A stretch of DNA of 64,000 bases from Nocardioides sp. zg-1230. GTDB taxonomy: Bacteria > Actinomycetota > Actinomycetes > Propionibacteriales > Nocardioidaceae. The position numbers and the translations under genes were made by a program. The stretch covers positions 1,594,835-1,658,834 of the forward strand of contig NZ_JABJQZ010000001.1 of assembly GCF_013155335.1 (NCBI RefSeq), written 5' to 3'. Of the stretch, positions 29,245 through 38,433 are shown piece after piece. Numbering within the stretch: position 1 is the first letter of the stretch; the number at the start of each line of letters is the position of its first letter. The notes beneath the pieces are model-generated. The model was not told where the DNA came from, did not search any database, and saw nothing but the letters and a program-made list of their open reading frames with translations.

Positions 29245-30047
29245 GCGACCACCTCCTCGTTCTCCTCGGTGCGCGCGGTGCGGTGTGCGGATGTCGGACG
29301 GGCGGGACCGCGCAGCAGTGACGACAGCGCCGCGGACTGGTCCAGCAGGCGGCGGCCGAGCTCGTCGGTCCGCTGGGCCAGCCGGGGGGTGGGACCGGAG
29401 ATACCCAGGGAGGCGATCACCTCGCCGCGGATGCCGAAGACCGGGACGGCGACACCGGTCAGGCCGATCTCCAGCTCGTCCTCGGTCAGCGCCCAGCCCC
29501 GCTCACGGCACAGCTCGCCGTCGCGGCGTACGGCGTCGCGGTCCGGCAGCGTCCGGGGCGTCGGCCGCTCGAGGTCGCCGGGAGGGAGCTCGAGGGCGCC
29601 CCATGCGAGGAGGACCTTGCCGAGTGCCGAGCAGTGGGCCGGGACCTCGATCTCGGTCCAGTCGCGGGTGCCGAGGAGGAAGGTCGAGGCGACCTGTGCC
29701 ACCTGCACCACGCGGTCGCCGCGGGTGACGCTCAGGTGCACGGTCTCGCCGGTGTCGGCGCCGAGGCGGTCCATGACCGGGCGGGCCAGCCGGACCAGCT
29801 CCTCCCACGGGTCGTGGCGCGCGGCGTAGAGCCAGAACAGCCGGCCGGCGACGTAGGACCCGGCCGGGTCGCGCTCGAGGAGCCCGGAGCGCTCGAGGGC
29901 CGTGAGCAGCCGCGAGGTCGTCGACTTGGCGAGCCCGCTCGCGTCCTGGAGGTCGGCGAAGGACATCGGCTCGTCGGCGTGCACGACGGTGGCGACCAGG
30001 TCGGCGGCGCGGTCAAGCGCCCGCGTGCCGGTGGCGGCGTCGCTCAC
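29241..30047 (-). CDS. IclR family transcriptional regulator of the corrinoid operon
   Basis: 268-aa regulator with an N-terminal winged helix (MSFADLQDASGLAKSTTSRL, LLTALERSGLLERDP) and a C-terminal effector domain (DTGETVHLSVTRGDRVVQVA, HCSALGKVLLAWG, TGVAVPVFGIRGEVIASLGI). GTG 30047 (VSDAATGTRALDR) is preferred over ATG 30086, because the latter lies inside the palindrome that the protein probably binds. It is the first gene of the minus-strand corrinoid operon and divergent from the MttB-family gene. Confidence 0.88.
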   Translation of the reverse strand: MSDAATGTRALDRAADLVATVVHADEPMSFADLQDASGLAKSTTSRLLTALERSGLLERDPAGSYVAGRLFWLYAARHDPWEELVRLARPVMDRLGADTGETVHLSVTRGDRVVQVAQVASTFLLGTRDWTEIEVPAHCSALGKVLLAWGALELPPGDLERPTPRTLPDRDAVRRDGELCRERGWALTEDELEIGLTGVAVPVFGIRGEVIASLGISGPTPRLAQRTDELGRRLLDQSAALSSLLRGPARPTSAHRTARTEENEEVVA

Positions 30048-30083
30048 GATCGGCTCCTTCGCTGGAGGGGTTCCCAGAGGTTC

Positions 30084-30112
30084 CATGATGTGGAACCGTG
30101 TTCCACATCATG
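30084..30112. promoter_or_regulatory. Perfect 29-bp palindromic operator between the mttB-like and iclR genes
   Basis: Arms CATGATGTGGAAC and GTTCCACATCATG pair perfectly (13 bp) around CGT. The palindrome lies 37 bp before the IclR start and 40 bp before the MttB start, an ideal place for one regulator to control both transcripts. Confidence 0.75.
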
Positions 30113-30151
30113 AGGCTATGAGCCGGGTGGGTCGAGGTCAAGGGAGGATCC

Positions 30152-31591
30152 GTGTTCCACAACACGATGCCGCGCTACGAGGTGCTGTCCGAGGAGGCCA
30201 TGGCGACCCTCGATCGCGGGTGGCGCCGGTTGATGACCGAGATCGGCGTGGAGTTCATGGACGAGCGCGCCCTCGAGCTCTTCCGCCGGGCAGGCCAGCG
30301 GGTGGAGGGCAACACGGTCTTCCTCGACCCCGACTTCGTGCTCGAGCAGGTCGCCAAGGCGCCGCGCGAGTTCGACGTGCAGGCGCGGAACCACGCCAAC
30401 GACATCCACATCGGCGGCGACTCGATGGCCTTCGGCGCCGTCTACGGGCCGCCGTTCGTGCGGCAGGGCGACGTACGCCGCGACGCGACGATGGAGGACT
30501 TCCGCAGCTTCACCAAGCTGGCGCAGTCCTTCTCCGTGCTCGACTCCGCCGGGGGCGTGATCTGCGAGCCCAACGACACCCCGCTTGACAGCCGTCACCT
30601 CGACATGACCTACGCGCTGCAGACGCTGACGGACAAGGTCTACATGGGCAACGTCGTCTCCGGGGTCAACGCCGCGGACACCATTGCGATGACCTCGATC
30701 CTGTTCGGCTCGCGCGAGGCGATCGAGGAGACCCCGGCGACCATCTCGCTGATCAACTGCAACTCGCCGCTGCGCTGGGACGACCGCATGCTGGAGGCGC
30801 AGCTCGAGTACTCGGCGGCCGGCCAGCCGGTGGTGCTGACGCCCTTCATCCTGATGGGCGCGATGTCGCCGGTGACGATCCCCGCCGCCCTGGTGCAGCA
30901 GATCGTCGAGGCCCTGTCGGGGATCGCGCTGTCACAGCTGGTCCGGCCCGGGACGCCGGTGATCTTCGGTTCGTTCCTCTCCAACATCGACATGCAGTCC
31001 GGCTCGCCGACCTTCGGCACGCCGGAGTCGGGCCTCGGCCTGCTGTGCACCGGGCAGATCGCCCGCCACTTCGGGCTGCCGTTCCGCACCGGCGGCGGCC
31101 TGACCTCGTCACAGGTGGCGGACGCGCAGGCCGGCTACGAGGCGCTGATGACCTTGATGCCGACCTTCCTGGCCGGCGCCAACTGGGTGATGCACTCCGC
31201 GGGCTGGCTCGAGGGCGGCCTGGTCGCCGGCTACGAGAAGTTCATCGTCGACGTCGAGCTGCTCCAGATGCTCCGCCACGAGTTCACGCCCCTGGAGATC
31301 GACGAGGACTCGATGGCGTTCGGCGCGCACGAGGAGGTCGGCCACGGAGGTCACTTCCTCGGCGCGATGCACACGATGGAGCGCTTCCGCACGTGCTTCT
31401 ACCGCCCGCTGCTGTCGTCCTCTGAGAACTACGAGCGGTGGATGCGCAACGGCGGCCACGACGCCAACGACCGCGCGACCGTGGCGTACCAGAAGACGCT
31501 CGAGGAGTACGAGCAGCCGCCGCTCGACGACGCCGTCCGCGAGGAGCTCGAGGACTACGTCATCCGCCGGCGCGCCGAGCTCGGCGACTGA
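30152..31591 (+). CDS. Trimethylamine methyltransferase (MttB) family protein, probable glycine betaine:corrinoid methyltransferase
   Basis: 479-aa TIM-barrel methyltransferase predicted to take a methyl group from glycine betaine and pass it to the Co(I) corrinoid protein, leaving dimethylglycine. Segments: YEVLSEEAMATLDRGWRRLM, GVEFMDERALELFRRAGQRV, IHIGGDSMAFGAVYGPPFVR, SLINCNSPLRWDDRMLEAQL, FILMGAMSPVTIPAALVQQI and EVGHGGHFLGAMHTMERF. The frame is open throughout with no internal TAG, so it is a non-pyrrolysine member like MtgB rather than a true trimethylamine enzyme. GTG 30152 follows AGGGAGG. Substrate is inferred from the surrounding choline/betaine genes; proline betaine or carnitine remain possible. 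Confidence 0.87.
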   Translation: MFHNTMPRYEVLSEEAMATLDRGWRRLMTEIGVEFMDERALELFRRAGQRVEGNTVFLDPDFVLEQVAKAPREFDVQARNHANDIHIGGDSMAFGAVYGPPFVRQGDVRRDATMEDFRSFTKLAQSFSVLDSAGGVICEPNDTPLDSRHLDMTYALQTLTDKVYMGNVVSGVNAADTIAMTSILFGSREAIEETPATISLINCNSPLRWDDRMLEAQLEYSAAGQPVVLTPFILMGAMSPVTIPAALVQQIVEALSGIALSQLVRPGTPVIFGSFLSNIDMQSGSPTFGTPESGLGLLCTGQIARHFGLPFRTGGGLTSSQVADAQAGYEALMTLMPTFLAGANWVMHSAGWLEGGLVAGYEKFIVDVELLQMLRHEFTPLEIDEDSMAFGAHEEVGHGGHFLGAMHTMERFRTCFYRPLLSSSENYERWMRNGGHDANDRATVAYQKTLEEYEQPPLDDAVREELEDYVIRRRAELGD

Positions 31592-31607
31592 CAGGTGCCG
31601 GCACGGG

Positions 31608-33287
31608 TCAGCTGAGCCCGAGGATGGTGCCGTCGTCGGCGAGGTCGATGCGCGCTGCCGAGGGGTCGCGCGGCAGTCCGGGCATGGTCATCATGTCGCC
31701 GCACACGACGACCACGAACCCGGCGCCGGCCGATAGGCGTACCTCCCGCACGTGCAGCTCGTGCCCCGACGGCGCGCCCAGCGAGGCCGGGTCGGTCGAG
31801 AACGAGTACTGGGTCTTGGCGACGCAGACCGGCAGCCGGGAGTAGCCGTCGCGCTCGATGCGCTGCAGGCGTCGGCGTGCCTTGGCGTCCCAGGTCACCA
31901 GTCCTGCGCCGTAGAGGCGCGTGGCGATGGCCTCGACCTTCTCGGTCAGCGAGAGGTCGTCGTCGTAGGTGAAGGAGAACTCGTACGGCGACGGCTCGGC
32001 CAGCGACGCCAGGACGCCCTCCGCAAGTGCCTTCGCGCCGTTGCCACCGTCGGCGAAGTGGGTGGCGGGGAAGGCCCGCACGCCCTCGTCGGCCACCAGC
32101 GCGACCACCCGCTCCACCTCCCGGTCGGTGTCGGAGGGGAAGCGGTTGACCGCGACGACGGCGGGGATGCCGTAGACGTCGCGGATGTTGGCGAGGTGAC
32201 GGCGCAGGTTTGTCATGCCGGCCTCCACGGCCGCGACGTCCTCCCGCCCGAGGTCGGCCAACGCCACCCCGCCGTGGTACTTCAGGGCACGCACGGTCGC
32301 GACCACGACCGCCACGTCCGGACGCAGGCCGGACTTCCGGCACTTGATGTCGACGAACTTCTCGGCGCCCAGGTCCGCGCCGAAGCCGGCCTCGGTGACG
32401 ACGATGTCGGCCAGCCGCAGGCCCGCGCGGGTGGCCATCACCGAGCTGCAGCCGTGGGCGATGTTGGCGAACGGGCCGCCGTGGACGAAGGCAGGTGCGC
32501 CCTCGAGGGTCTGGACGAGGTTGGGGGCGAGGGCGTCGCGCAGCAGTGCGGCCATGGCTCCCTCGGCGCCGAGGTCGCGGGCGGTGACCGGCGCCATCGA
32601 CCGGGTGTAGCCGATGACGATGTCCCCGATGCGTCGTTTGAGGTCGGCCCACGACTCGGTGAGGCAGAAGATCGCCATCAGCTCCGAGGCGACGACGATG
32701 TCGAAGCCGTCCTCGCGGGGGAAGCCGTTGACGTGCCCGCCCAGCGCGACGACGACCTCGCGCAGCGCCCGGTCGTTGGTGTCCACGACGCGCTTCCAGC
32801 TCACGCTGCGCACGTCGATGTCGAGCTCGTTGCCGTGGTGGACGTGGTTGTCGATGAGTGCCGAGAGCAGGTTGTTGGCGGCGGCGATGGCGGCGAAGTC
32901 GCCGGTGAAGTGCAGGTTGATGTCGGTCATCGGCACGACCTGGCTCCAACCGCCGCCGGCCGCGCCACCCTTCATGCCGAAGACCGGTCCCATCGACGGC
33001 TCGCGCAGGCATGCCACCGTCCGGTGGCCCAGGCCGTGGAGCGCGTCGGTCAGGCCGACGGTCGTGGTGGTCTTGCCCTCGCCGGGCGGTGTGGGGGACA
33101 GGGCGGTGACCAGCACGAGCCGGCCGAGCGGCCGGTCGGCCAGTGACGTGAGGTAGCCGACGTCGACCTTCGCCTTGTGGTGGCCGTAGGGGACGAGGTG
33201 CTCCTCGGCGATCCCGAGCGTCTCCTCGGCGATCTCGCGGATCGGTCGCAGGACGGCGGCGTTGGCGATCTCGATGTCGGACTGCAT
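31608..33287 (-). CDS. fhs: Formate-tetrahydrofolate ligase
   Basis: 559-aa enzyme linking formate, ATP and THF to 10-formyl-THF, reversible. Landmarks: [20 protein letters not shown], the P-loop region [55 protein letters not shown] and [20 protein letters not shown]. In this locus it could run in reverse, recovering ATP while releasing formate from oxidised methyl groups, or salvage formate made by PurU. It lies 65 bp behind purU on the same strand and converges with the MttB gene. Start ATG 33287 ([20 protein letters not shown]). Confidence 0.95.
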   Translation of the reverse strand: MQSDIEIANAAVLRPIREIAEETLGIAEEHLVPYGHHKAKVDVGYLTSLADRPLGRLVLVTALSPTPPGEGKTTTTVGLTDALHGLGHRTVACLREPSMGPVFGMKGGAAGGGWSQVVPMTDINLHFTGDFAAIAAANNLLSALIDNHVHHGNELDIDVRSVSWKRVVDTNDRALREVVVALGGHVNGFPREDGFDIVVASELMAIFCLTESWADLKRRIGDIVIGYTRSMAPVTARDLGAEGAMAALLRDALAPNLVQTLEGAPAFVHGGPFANIAHGCSSVMATRAGLRLADIVVTEAGFGADLGAEKFVDIKCRKSGLRPDVAVVVATVRALKYHGGVALADLGREDVAAVEAGMTNLRRHLANIRDVYGIPAVVAVNRFPSDTDREVERVVALVADEGVRAFPATHFADGGNGAKALAEGVLASLAEPSPYEFSFTYDDDLSLTEKVEAIATRLYGAGLVTWDAKARRRLQRIERDGYSRLPVCVAKTQYSFSTDPASLGAPSGHELHVREVRLSAGAGFVVVVCGDMMTMPGLPRDPSAARIDLADDGTILGLS

Positions 33288-33352
33288 GACGGGCTCCTGG
33301 TCGAGGTGGTCGAGGTGGTGTTCGGTGGTCGGTGGGTTTCTGTGGCGCCGTC

Positions 33353-34219
33353 TCAGCGGAAGACGACGGTGCGTTCGCCGTTGAGCAGGACGCGCGACTC
33401 GCTGTGCCAGCGCACGGCCCGGGAGAGCACCTGCGCCTCCACGTCGCGTCCTGCCGAGACGAGCTGGTCCTGGTCGTAGCCGTGGTCCACGCGGATGACG
33501 TCCTGCTCGATGATCGGTCCCTCGTCGAGGTCGCCCGTCACGTAGTGCGCGGTCGCGCCCACCAGCTTCACGCCACGGTCGAAGGCCTGGTGGTAGGGCC
33601 GGGCTCCCTTGAAGCTCGGCAGGAACGAGTGGTGGATGTTGATCGCCCGCCCCGACAGCCGCCGGCAGAGGTCGTCGGACAGCACCTGCATGTAGCGGGC
33701 GAGGACGACGAGGTGCGTGCCGGTGTCGGCGACGAGCTGCAGCAGGCGTTCCTCCGCCTCCGCCTTGGTCCCGGGCGTCACCGGGACGTGGTGGAACTCG
33801 ATGCCGTACGAGCGCGCCAGCTCGCCAGCGTCGGGGTGGTTCGACACGATCGCGGGGATCTCGACCTGCAGCGCCCCGGTGCTGGCGCGGAAGAGGAGGT
33901 CGTTGAGGCAGTGCAGGTGCTTGGAGACCATGATCAACGTGCGGTAGGGCGCCGAGGCCGACCAGAGCTCGAACTGCATGGCGTACGCCTCGGCGACGCG
34001 ACCGAAGCCCTCGCGGAGGTCGGCGGCGTCGGCGGCGGCCTCGGTGACGAAGGCGATGCGCATGAAGAAGCGGTCGCTGAGCCGGTCGCCGAACTGCTGG
34101 CTCTCCACGATGTTGGCACCGCACTCGACGAGGAAGCCCGAGACCGCGTGGACGATGCCGGGGCGGTCGGGGCACGAGAGGGTGAGGACGAAGTCGGCTC
34201 CGGTGGGGCCGTGCGACAT
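33353..34219 (-). CDS. purU: Formyltetrahydrofolate deformylase
   Basis: 288-aa enzyme hydrolysing 10-formyl-THF to THF and formate. An N-terminal ACT domain ([20 protein letters not shown]) precedes a formyltransferase-fold domain with [35 protein letters not shown], the catalytic Asn/His segment [20 protein letters not shown], and [20 protein letters not shown]. It frees THF when methyl input is high. It is divergent from the second IclR gene, with repeats of the shared operator in between, and probably co-transcribed with fhs. Confidence 0.95.
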   Translation of the reverse strand: MSHGPTGADFVLTLSCPDRPGIVHAVSGFLVECGANIVESQQFGDRLSDRFFMRIAFVTEAAADAADLREGFGRVAEAYAMQFELWSASAPYRTLIMVSKHLHCLNDLLFRASTGALQVEIPAIVSNHPDAGELARSYGIEFHHVPVTPGTKAEAEERLLQLVADTGTHLVVLARYMQVLSDDLCRRLSGRAINIHHSFLPSFKGARPYHQAFDRGVKLVGATAHYVTGDLDEGPIIEQDVIRVDHGYDQDQLVSAGRDVEAQVLSRAVRWHSESRVLLNGERTVVFR

Positions 34220-34264
34220 GGTGGCTCCTGACGCGGGAGAGGTCCGGGGCAAGGGACCAGCGGT

Positions 34265-34300
34265 GTTGCGCTTGACGAAACGCAGTCTGCGATACGCAAC
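34265..34300. promoter_or_regulatory. Operator region between purU and iclR (one near-full and one half site)
   Basis: GTTGCGCTTGACGAAAC (34265-34281) matches the island motif GTTGCG-N5-CGCAAC with one arm mismatch. A second right half, GATACGCAAC, ends at 34300 and is identical to the right half of the site before the dimethylglycine dehydrogenase gene. The position suits autoregulation plus control of purU-fhs. Confidence 0.55.
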
Positions 34301-34323
34301 AGCTCCTGCGCTAGTGTCGCCCC

Positions 34324-35109
34324 ATGGTGGACACGGTCCCGAGCCCTGCCGTGACGGGCGCCGGCGTGCAGTCGGTCGACCGGGCGCTCGGGATCCTCGA
34401 GGTGCTGGCCCGCACGGGCGAGTCCGGCGTCACCGAGATCGCCGCCGAGCTCGGCGTCCACAAGAGCACCGCGTTCCGCCTGGTCGCCACCCTCGAGGCC
34501 CACCGGCTCGTGGAGCAGACCGCCGACCGGGGCCGCTACCGCCTCGGCGTGGGCATCCTGCGGCTCGCCGGCGCCACCACGGCACGTCTCGATCTCGTGC
34601 AGGAGGCGCGGCCCATCGCACGCCAGCTCGCCGCGGACACGGGGGAGACCGTCAACATCGCGGTCCTCGCCGAGAGCTCCGCGCTCTACCTCGACCAGGT
34701 CGCAGGATCCTCGGCCCTCCAGTCCCACAACTGGGTCGGCCAGCACATCCCCCTCCACGCGACGAGCAACGGCAAGGTGCTCCTCGGCGGCCTCGACGAC
34801 GCCGGTCTCGAGGCCGTCCTCGGCACGCTGCCGACCTACACGCCGCGCACCATCACCGGTCGACGGGAGCTGCGCGAGGAGGTCGCGCGGGTGCGCGAGC
34901 AGGGCTACGCGGTGGCGGTGGACGAGCTCGAGGTCGGTCTCACGGCGGTCGCCGCCCCCATCCGCAACGCGCACGGCGACGTCGTCGCCTCGATGAGCGT
35001 GTCCGGTCCGTCGTTCCGCCTCGGCCCGGATCGGACGGACGAGGTCATCGCGCTGCTGGAGAAGGCGGCCGGCGAGGTGTCGCACCGGCTCGGCTGGGGT
35101 CATCGATAG
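34324..35109 (+). CDS. IclR family transcriptional regulator, probable regulator of choline/betaine genes
   Basis: 261-aa IclR protein: winged helix (GVTEIAAELGVHKSTAFRLV, TLEAHRLVEQ) then effector domain (DTGETVNIAVLAESSALYLD, NWVGQHIPLHATSNGKVLLG, DELEVGLTAVAAPIRNAHGD). It stands divergent to purU and just before betB, and copies of the same inverted repeat flank it, so it is the best candidate for their binding protein. No ribosome-binding site precedes ATG 34324, and a possible -10 (TAGTGT, 34312-34317) is so close that the mRNA may be leaderless. The effector may be choline, betaine or a product; that is unknown. Confidence 0.85.
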   Translation: MVDTVPSPAVTGAGVQSVDRALGILEVLARTGESGVTEIAAELGVHKSTAFRLVATLEAHRLVEQTADRGRYRLGVGILRLAGATTARLDLVQEARPIARQLAADTGETVNIAVLAESSALYLDQVAGSSALQSHNWVGQHIPLHATSNGKVLLGGLDDAGLEAVLGTLPTYTPRTITGRRELREEVARVREQGYAVAVDELEVGLTAVAAPIRNAHGDVVASMSVSGPSFRLGPDRTDEVIALLEKAAGEVSHRLGWGHR

Positions 35110-35132
35110 TCGGCACGTGAGCTGCTGAGCCC

Positions 35133-35210
35133 TTGACGACCACGGGCCGTCGCAGGATCCTGCGAAGGTGGCTGGTTGCGCTCGGAGCACCCGGTTGCGA
35201 GATGCGCAAC
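35133..35210 (+). promoter_or_regulatory. Candidate promoter and IclR-type operator of the betB operon
   Basis: TTGACG (35133-35138) is preceded by CC as in the two other island promoters; GATCCT lies 17 bases on. A full operator GTTGCGAGATGCGCAAC (perfect 6-bp arms) is at 35194-35210, with a further half site GTTGCG at 35175-35180. Confidence 0.6.
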
Positions 35211-35229
35211 AAGTGCCGAGGTGGTCGAG

Positions 35230-36699
35230 ATGCCTGACCTGTACGTCGACGGAGCGTGGGCGAGTGCGGCCGCGGGTGGCCGGCGCGAGATCCGCTGCCC
35301 CGCGGACGGCTCGGTGGTCGGCGAGGTCGACGAGGCCGGTGGCGAGGACACCGCGCTCGCCATCGGTGCGGCGCACCGGGCGTTCCAGGAGGGCAGCTGG
35401 CCCGCCACGTCCGCCCGCGAGCGGGGGGACCTGCTCCTGCGCCTCGCCGACCTGCTCGAGCGCGATGCGGACGAGGTGGCCCGCATGGAGTCGCTCGACA
35501 CCGGCAAGCGCTTCGTCGAGAGCCAGTACGACGTCGCCGACGTGGTCTCGGTCTTCCGGCACTACGGGCGGGTGGCGAGTGAGGACGCCGGGCGCGTCGT
35601 CGACACCGGGAACCCCGACGTGGTCAGCCGCATCGTGCACGAACCGATCGGCGTGTGCGGCCTCATCACCCCGTGGAACTACCCGCTCCTCCAGGTCTCG
35701 TGGAAGGTCGCGCCCTGCCTCGCGGCGGGCAACACCTTCGTGCTCAAGCCCAGCGAGCTGACACCCCACTCCGCGATCCACCTGATGCGGCTGCTCGAGG
35801 AGGCAGGCCTGCCCGCGGGGGTCGGCAACCTCGTGCTGGGAGCCGGCGCGAGCGCGGGCGCCCCGCTCTCCTCGGACCCGCGCGTCGACCTGGTCTCGTT
35901 CACCGGCGGGCTCGAGACGGGCCGGGCGATCATGGCGACCGCCGCGGCGACGGTGAAGAAGGTCGCCCTCGAGCTCGGCGGGAAGAACCCCAACATCGTC
36001 TTCGCGGACGCCGACCTCGACGTGGCCCTCGACTTCGCCCTCACCGCGGTCTTCCTCCATTCCGGCCAGGTGTGCTCCGCGGGCGCCCGGCTGCTCCTCG
36101 AGCAGTCGATCCACGATTCCTTCGTCGACGCCCTCGTCGAGCGTGCGGGTGCGATCAGGCTCGGCGGGCCCTTCGACGACAAGGCCGAGACCGGCCCGCT
36201 GACCAGTGCCGCCCACCGCGACAAGGTGGAGGCCTACGTCGCCCGCGGCCTCGCAGAGGGAGCGGTGCTGCGGTGCGGGGGTGCGCGCCCGCAGGACCCC
36301 GCCCTGGCCGACGGCTTCTACTACCTCCCGACGGTCCTGGACGGCTGCACCACCAGCATGTCGGTCACCCAGGACGAGTCCTTCGGCCCGGTGCTGACCG
36401 TGGAGACCTTCCGCGACGAGGACGAAGCCGTGCGCATCGCCAACGACTCGATCTACGGCCTGGCCGGGGCCGTCTGGACCCAGGACGCCGGTCGGGCGCA
36501 GCGGGTGGCCGGGCGGCTGCGCATGGGGACGGTGTGGATCAACGACTACCACCCCTACGTCGCCCAGGCCGAATGGGGCGGCTACAAGCAGTCCGGCACC
36601 GGGCGCGAGCTCGGGCAGGCGGGCCTCGACGAGTACCGCGAGACCAAGCACGTGTGGCACAACATCCGCCCCGTGCCGCAACGCTGGTTCGGCGAGTAG
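35230..36699 (+). CDS. betB: Betaine aldehyde dehydrogenase-type aldehyde dehydrogenase
   Basis: 489-aa NAD(P)-dependent aldehyde dehydrogenase. Signature parts: TPWNYPLLQVSWKVAPCLAA, SFTGGLETGRAIM, the catalytic Glu in LELGGKNPNIVF, the nucleophilic Cys in HSGQVCSAGARL, and DESFGPVLTVETF. It should oxidise betaine aldehyde to glycine betaine, an assignment resting on the adjacent betA and transport genes. ATG 35230 (MPDLYVDGAWAS) is preferred over the upstream in-frame ATG at 35176, which precedes the full operator. It is the first gene of a probable betB-betA-proVWX operon. Confidence 0.88.
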   Translation: MPDLYVDGAWASAAAGGRREIRCPADGSVVGEVDEAGGEDTALAIGAAHRAFQEGSWPATSARERGDLLLRLADLLERDADEVARMESLDTGKRFVESQYDVADVVSVFRHYGRVASEDAGRVVDTGNPDVVSRIVHEPIGVCGLITPWNYPLLQVSWKVAPCLAAGNTFVLKPSELTPHSAIHLMRLLEEAGLPAGVGNLVLGAGASAGAPLSSDPRVDLVSFTGGLETGRAIMATAAATVKKVALELGGKNPNIVFADADLDVALDFALTAVFLHSGQVCSAGARLLLEQSIHDSFVDALVERAGAIRLGGPFDDKAETGPLTSAAHRDKVEAYVARGLAEGAVLRCGGARPQDPALADGFYYLPTVLDGCTTSMSVTQDESFGPVLTVETFRDEDEAVRIANDSIYGLAGAVWTQDAGRAQRVAGRLRMGTVWINDYHPYVAQAEWGGYKQSGTGRELGQAGLDEYRETKHVWHNIRPVPQRWFGE

Positions 36700-36708
36700 G
36701 CGAGGACC

Positions 36709-38433
36709 ATGGGAGCGGACCGGTACGACGTCGTCATCGTGGGAGGTGGCTCCGCCGGGTGCGCGCTCGCCAACCGGCTCTCCGCCGACCCGGGCACCTC
36801 GGTGCTGGTGCTGGAGGCCGGACGCACCGACCGGTTCGACCCGCTGATCCATGCTCCGGCCGCCCTGCCGTTCCCCATCGGCAACCCGCTCTACGACTGG
36901 AGGTACGAGTCCGAGCCGGAGCCGGCGATGGGCGGTCGCCGGATCTACCACGCCCGCGGCAAGGTGCTCGGTGGGTCCTCCTCGATCAACGGGATGATCT
37001 TCCAACGCGGCAACCCGATGGACTACGAGCGATGGGCCCGCGAGCCCGGCATGGAGTCGTGGGACTACCGGCACTGCCTGCCCTACTTCAAGCGGATGGA
37101 GTCGCTCGTCCTGCCCGACGGGCAGATCGGGGCCGACGCGTGGCGCGGCGGGTCGGGACCGCTCAAGCTCGAGCGGAGTCCGGCCACCAACCCGCTCTTC
37201 AGTGCGTTCTTCGAGGCCGCGCAGCAGGCCGGCTACCCCCTGACCGACGACGTCAACGGCTACCGCCAGGAGGGCTTCGGACGCTTCGACCGCAACATCG
37301 TCAAGGGCGTGCGGATGTCCGCGGCCCGTGCCTACCTGCACCCGGTGATGAAGCGCAAGAACCTCACCGTCGAGACCTTCGCCCACGCCACGCGGATCCG
37401 CTTCGAGGGCCGCCGGGCTGTCGGCGTCGACTACCTCCGCGCGGGCCGGCGGCACGAGCAGGTCCGCGCGGGTGAGGTCATCCTGTGCGGCGGCGCGATC
37501 AACTCCCCGCAGCTGCTGCAGCTGTCGGGGGTCGGCAACCCCGACCACCTGCGACCGCTGGGCGTCGAGGTGGTGCACGACCTGCCGGGGGTGGGAGAAA
37601 ATCTCCAGGACCACCTCGAGGTCTACATCCAGTACTCCTCGCTCCAGCCCGTCTCGATCGTCGAGGGACTCAAGTGGCGCAACCGTCCGCTGGTCGGGCT
37701 CGAGTGGCTGGTCAAGCGCACCGGCACCGCGGCGTCCAACCACTTCGAGGGCGGGGGGTTCTGCCGCTCCAACGAGGACGTCGACTGGCCCAACCTGATG
37801 TTCCACTTCCTGCCGATCGCGATCCGCTACGACGGCTCGGCGGCGCCCGGCCAGGACAAGTACGCCCACGGCTACCAGGTGCACATCGGACCGATGTACG
37901 CCGACACCCGCGGGTGGGTGCGCATCTCCTCGACGGACCCACGGCAGAAGCCGAAGATGCTCTTCAACTACCTGTCCACCGACAACGACCGCCGGGAGTG
38001 GGTCGAGGCAGTGAGGGTGGCGCGCGACATCCTCAACCAGCCCGCCTTCGCCCCGTTCAACGGCGGTGAGCTCTCGCCCGGTCCGGTGGTGGGCACCGAC
38101 GAGGAGATCCTCGACTGGGTGCGCAAGGACGCCGAGACCGCGCTGCACCCCTCCTGCACGGCGAAGATGGGCACCGACGAGATGTCGGTCGTGGACCCCG
38201 GCAGCATGCGGGTCCACGGCACCGAGGGCCTGCGGGTCGTCGACGCCAGCGTGTTCCCCTACGTCACCAACGGCAACATCTACGCCCCCGTGATGATGGT
38301 CGCCGAGAAGGCTGCCGACCTCATCGCCGGGAACACCCCGCTGCCCGCGGCCGACGTGCCCTACTACCGGCACCGCGACGGCACACCGCCGTACCCACCG
38401 GGCGACAGTCGCAACCACGAGGAGCAGCCATGA
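36709..38433 (+). CDS. betA: Choline dehydrogenase (GMC oxidoreductase)
   Basis: 574-aa FAD flavoprotein converting choline to betaine aldehyde, possibly also the next step, and passing electrons to the membrane chain. The N-terminal dinucleotide fold is [23 protein letters not shown] signatures are [20 protein letters not shown] and [16 protein letters not shown], and the active-site region is [20 protein letters not shown]. BetA-typical features include the [11 protein letters not shown] segment. It starts 9 bp after betB, and its stop overlaps proV (ATGA). Confidence 0.92.
   Translation: MGADRYDVVIVGGGSAGCALANRLSADPGTSVLVLEAGRTDRFDPLIHAPAALPFPIGNPLYDWRYESEPEPAMGGRRIYHARGKVLGGSSSINGMIFQRGNPMDYERWAREPGMESWDYRHCLPYFKRMESLVLPDGQIGADAWRGGSGPLKLERSPATNPLFSAFFEAAQQAGYPLTDDVNGYRQEGFGRFDRNIVKGVRMSAARAYLHPVMKRKNLTVETFAHATRIRFEGRRAVGVDYLRAGRRHEQVRAGEVILCGGAINSPQLLQLSGVGNPDHLRPLGVEVVHDLPGVGENLQDHLEVYIQYSSLQPVSIVEGLKWRNRPLVGLEWLVKRTGTAASNHFEGGGFCRSNEDVDWPNLMFHFLPIAIRYDGSAAPGQDKYAHGYQVHIGPMYADTRGWVRISSTDPRQKPKMLFNYLSTDNDRREWVEAVRVARDILNQPAFAPFNGGELSPGPVVGTDEEILDWVRKDAETALHPSCTAKMGTDEMSVVDPGSMRVHGTEGLRVVDASVFPYVTNGNIYAPVMMVAEKAADLIAGNTPLPAADVPYYRHRDGTPPYPPGDSRNHEEQP

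Noticed and set aside
24136..30151. Cobalamin riboswitch controlling the corrinoid genes
   Set aside because: The intergenic spaces are too short and I found no B12-box-like sequence; control by the two IclR proteins explains the layout better.
30152..31591. Pyrrolysine-containing trimethylamine methyltransferase
   Set aside because: The frame has no in-frame TAG before its end and no pyl genes are seen, so it is a non-pyrrolysine family member.
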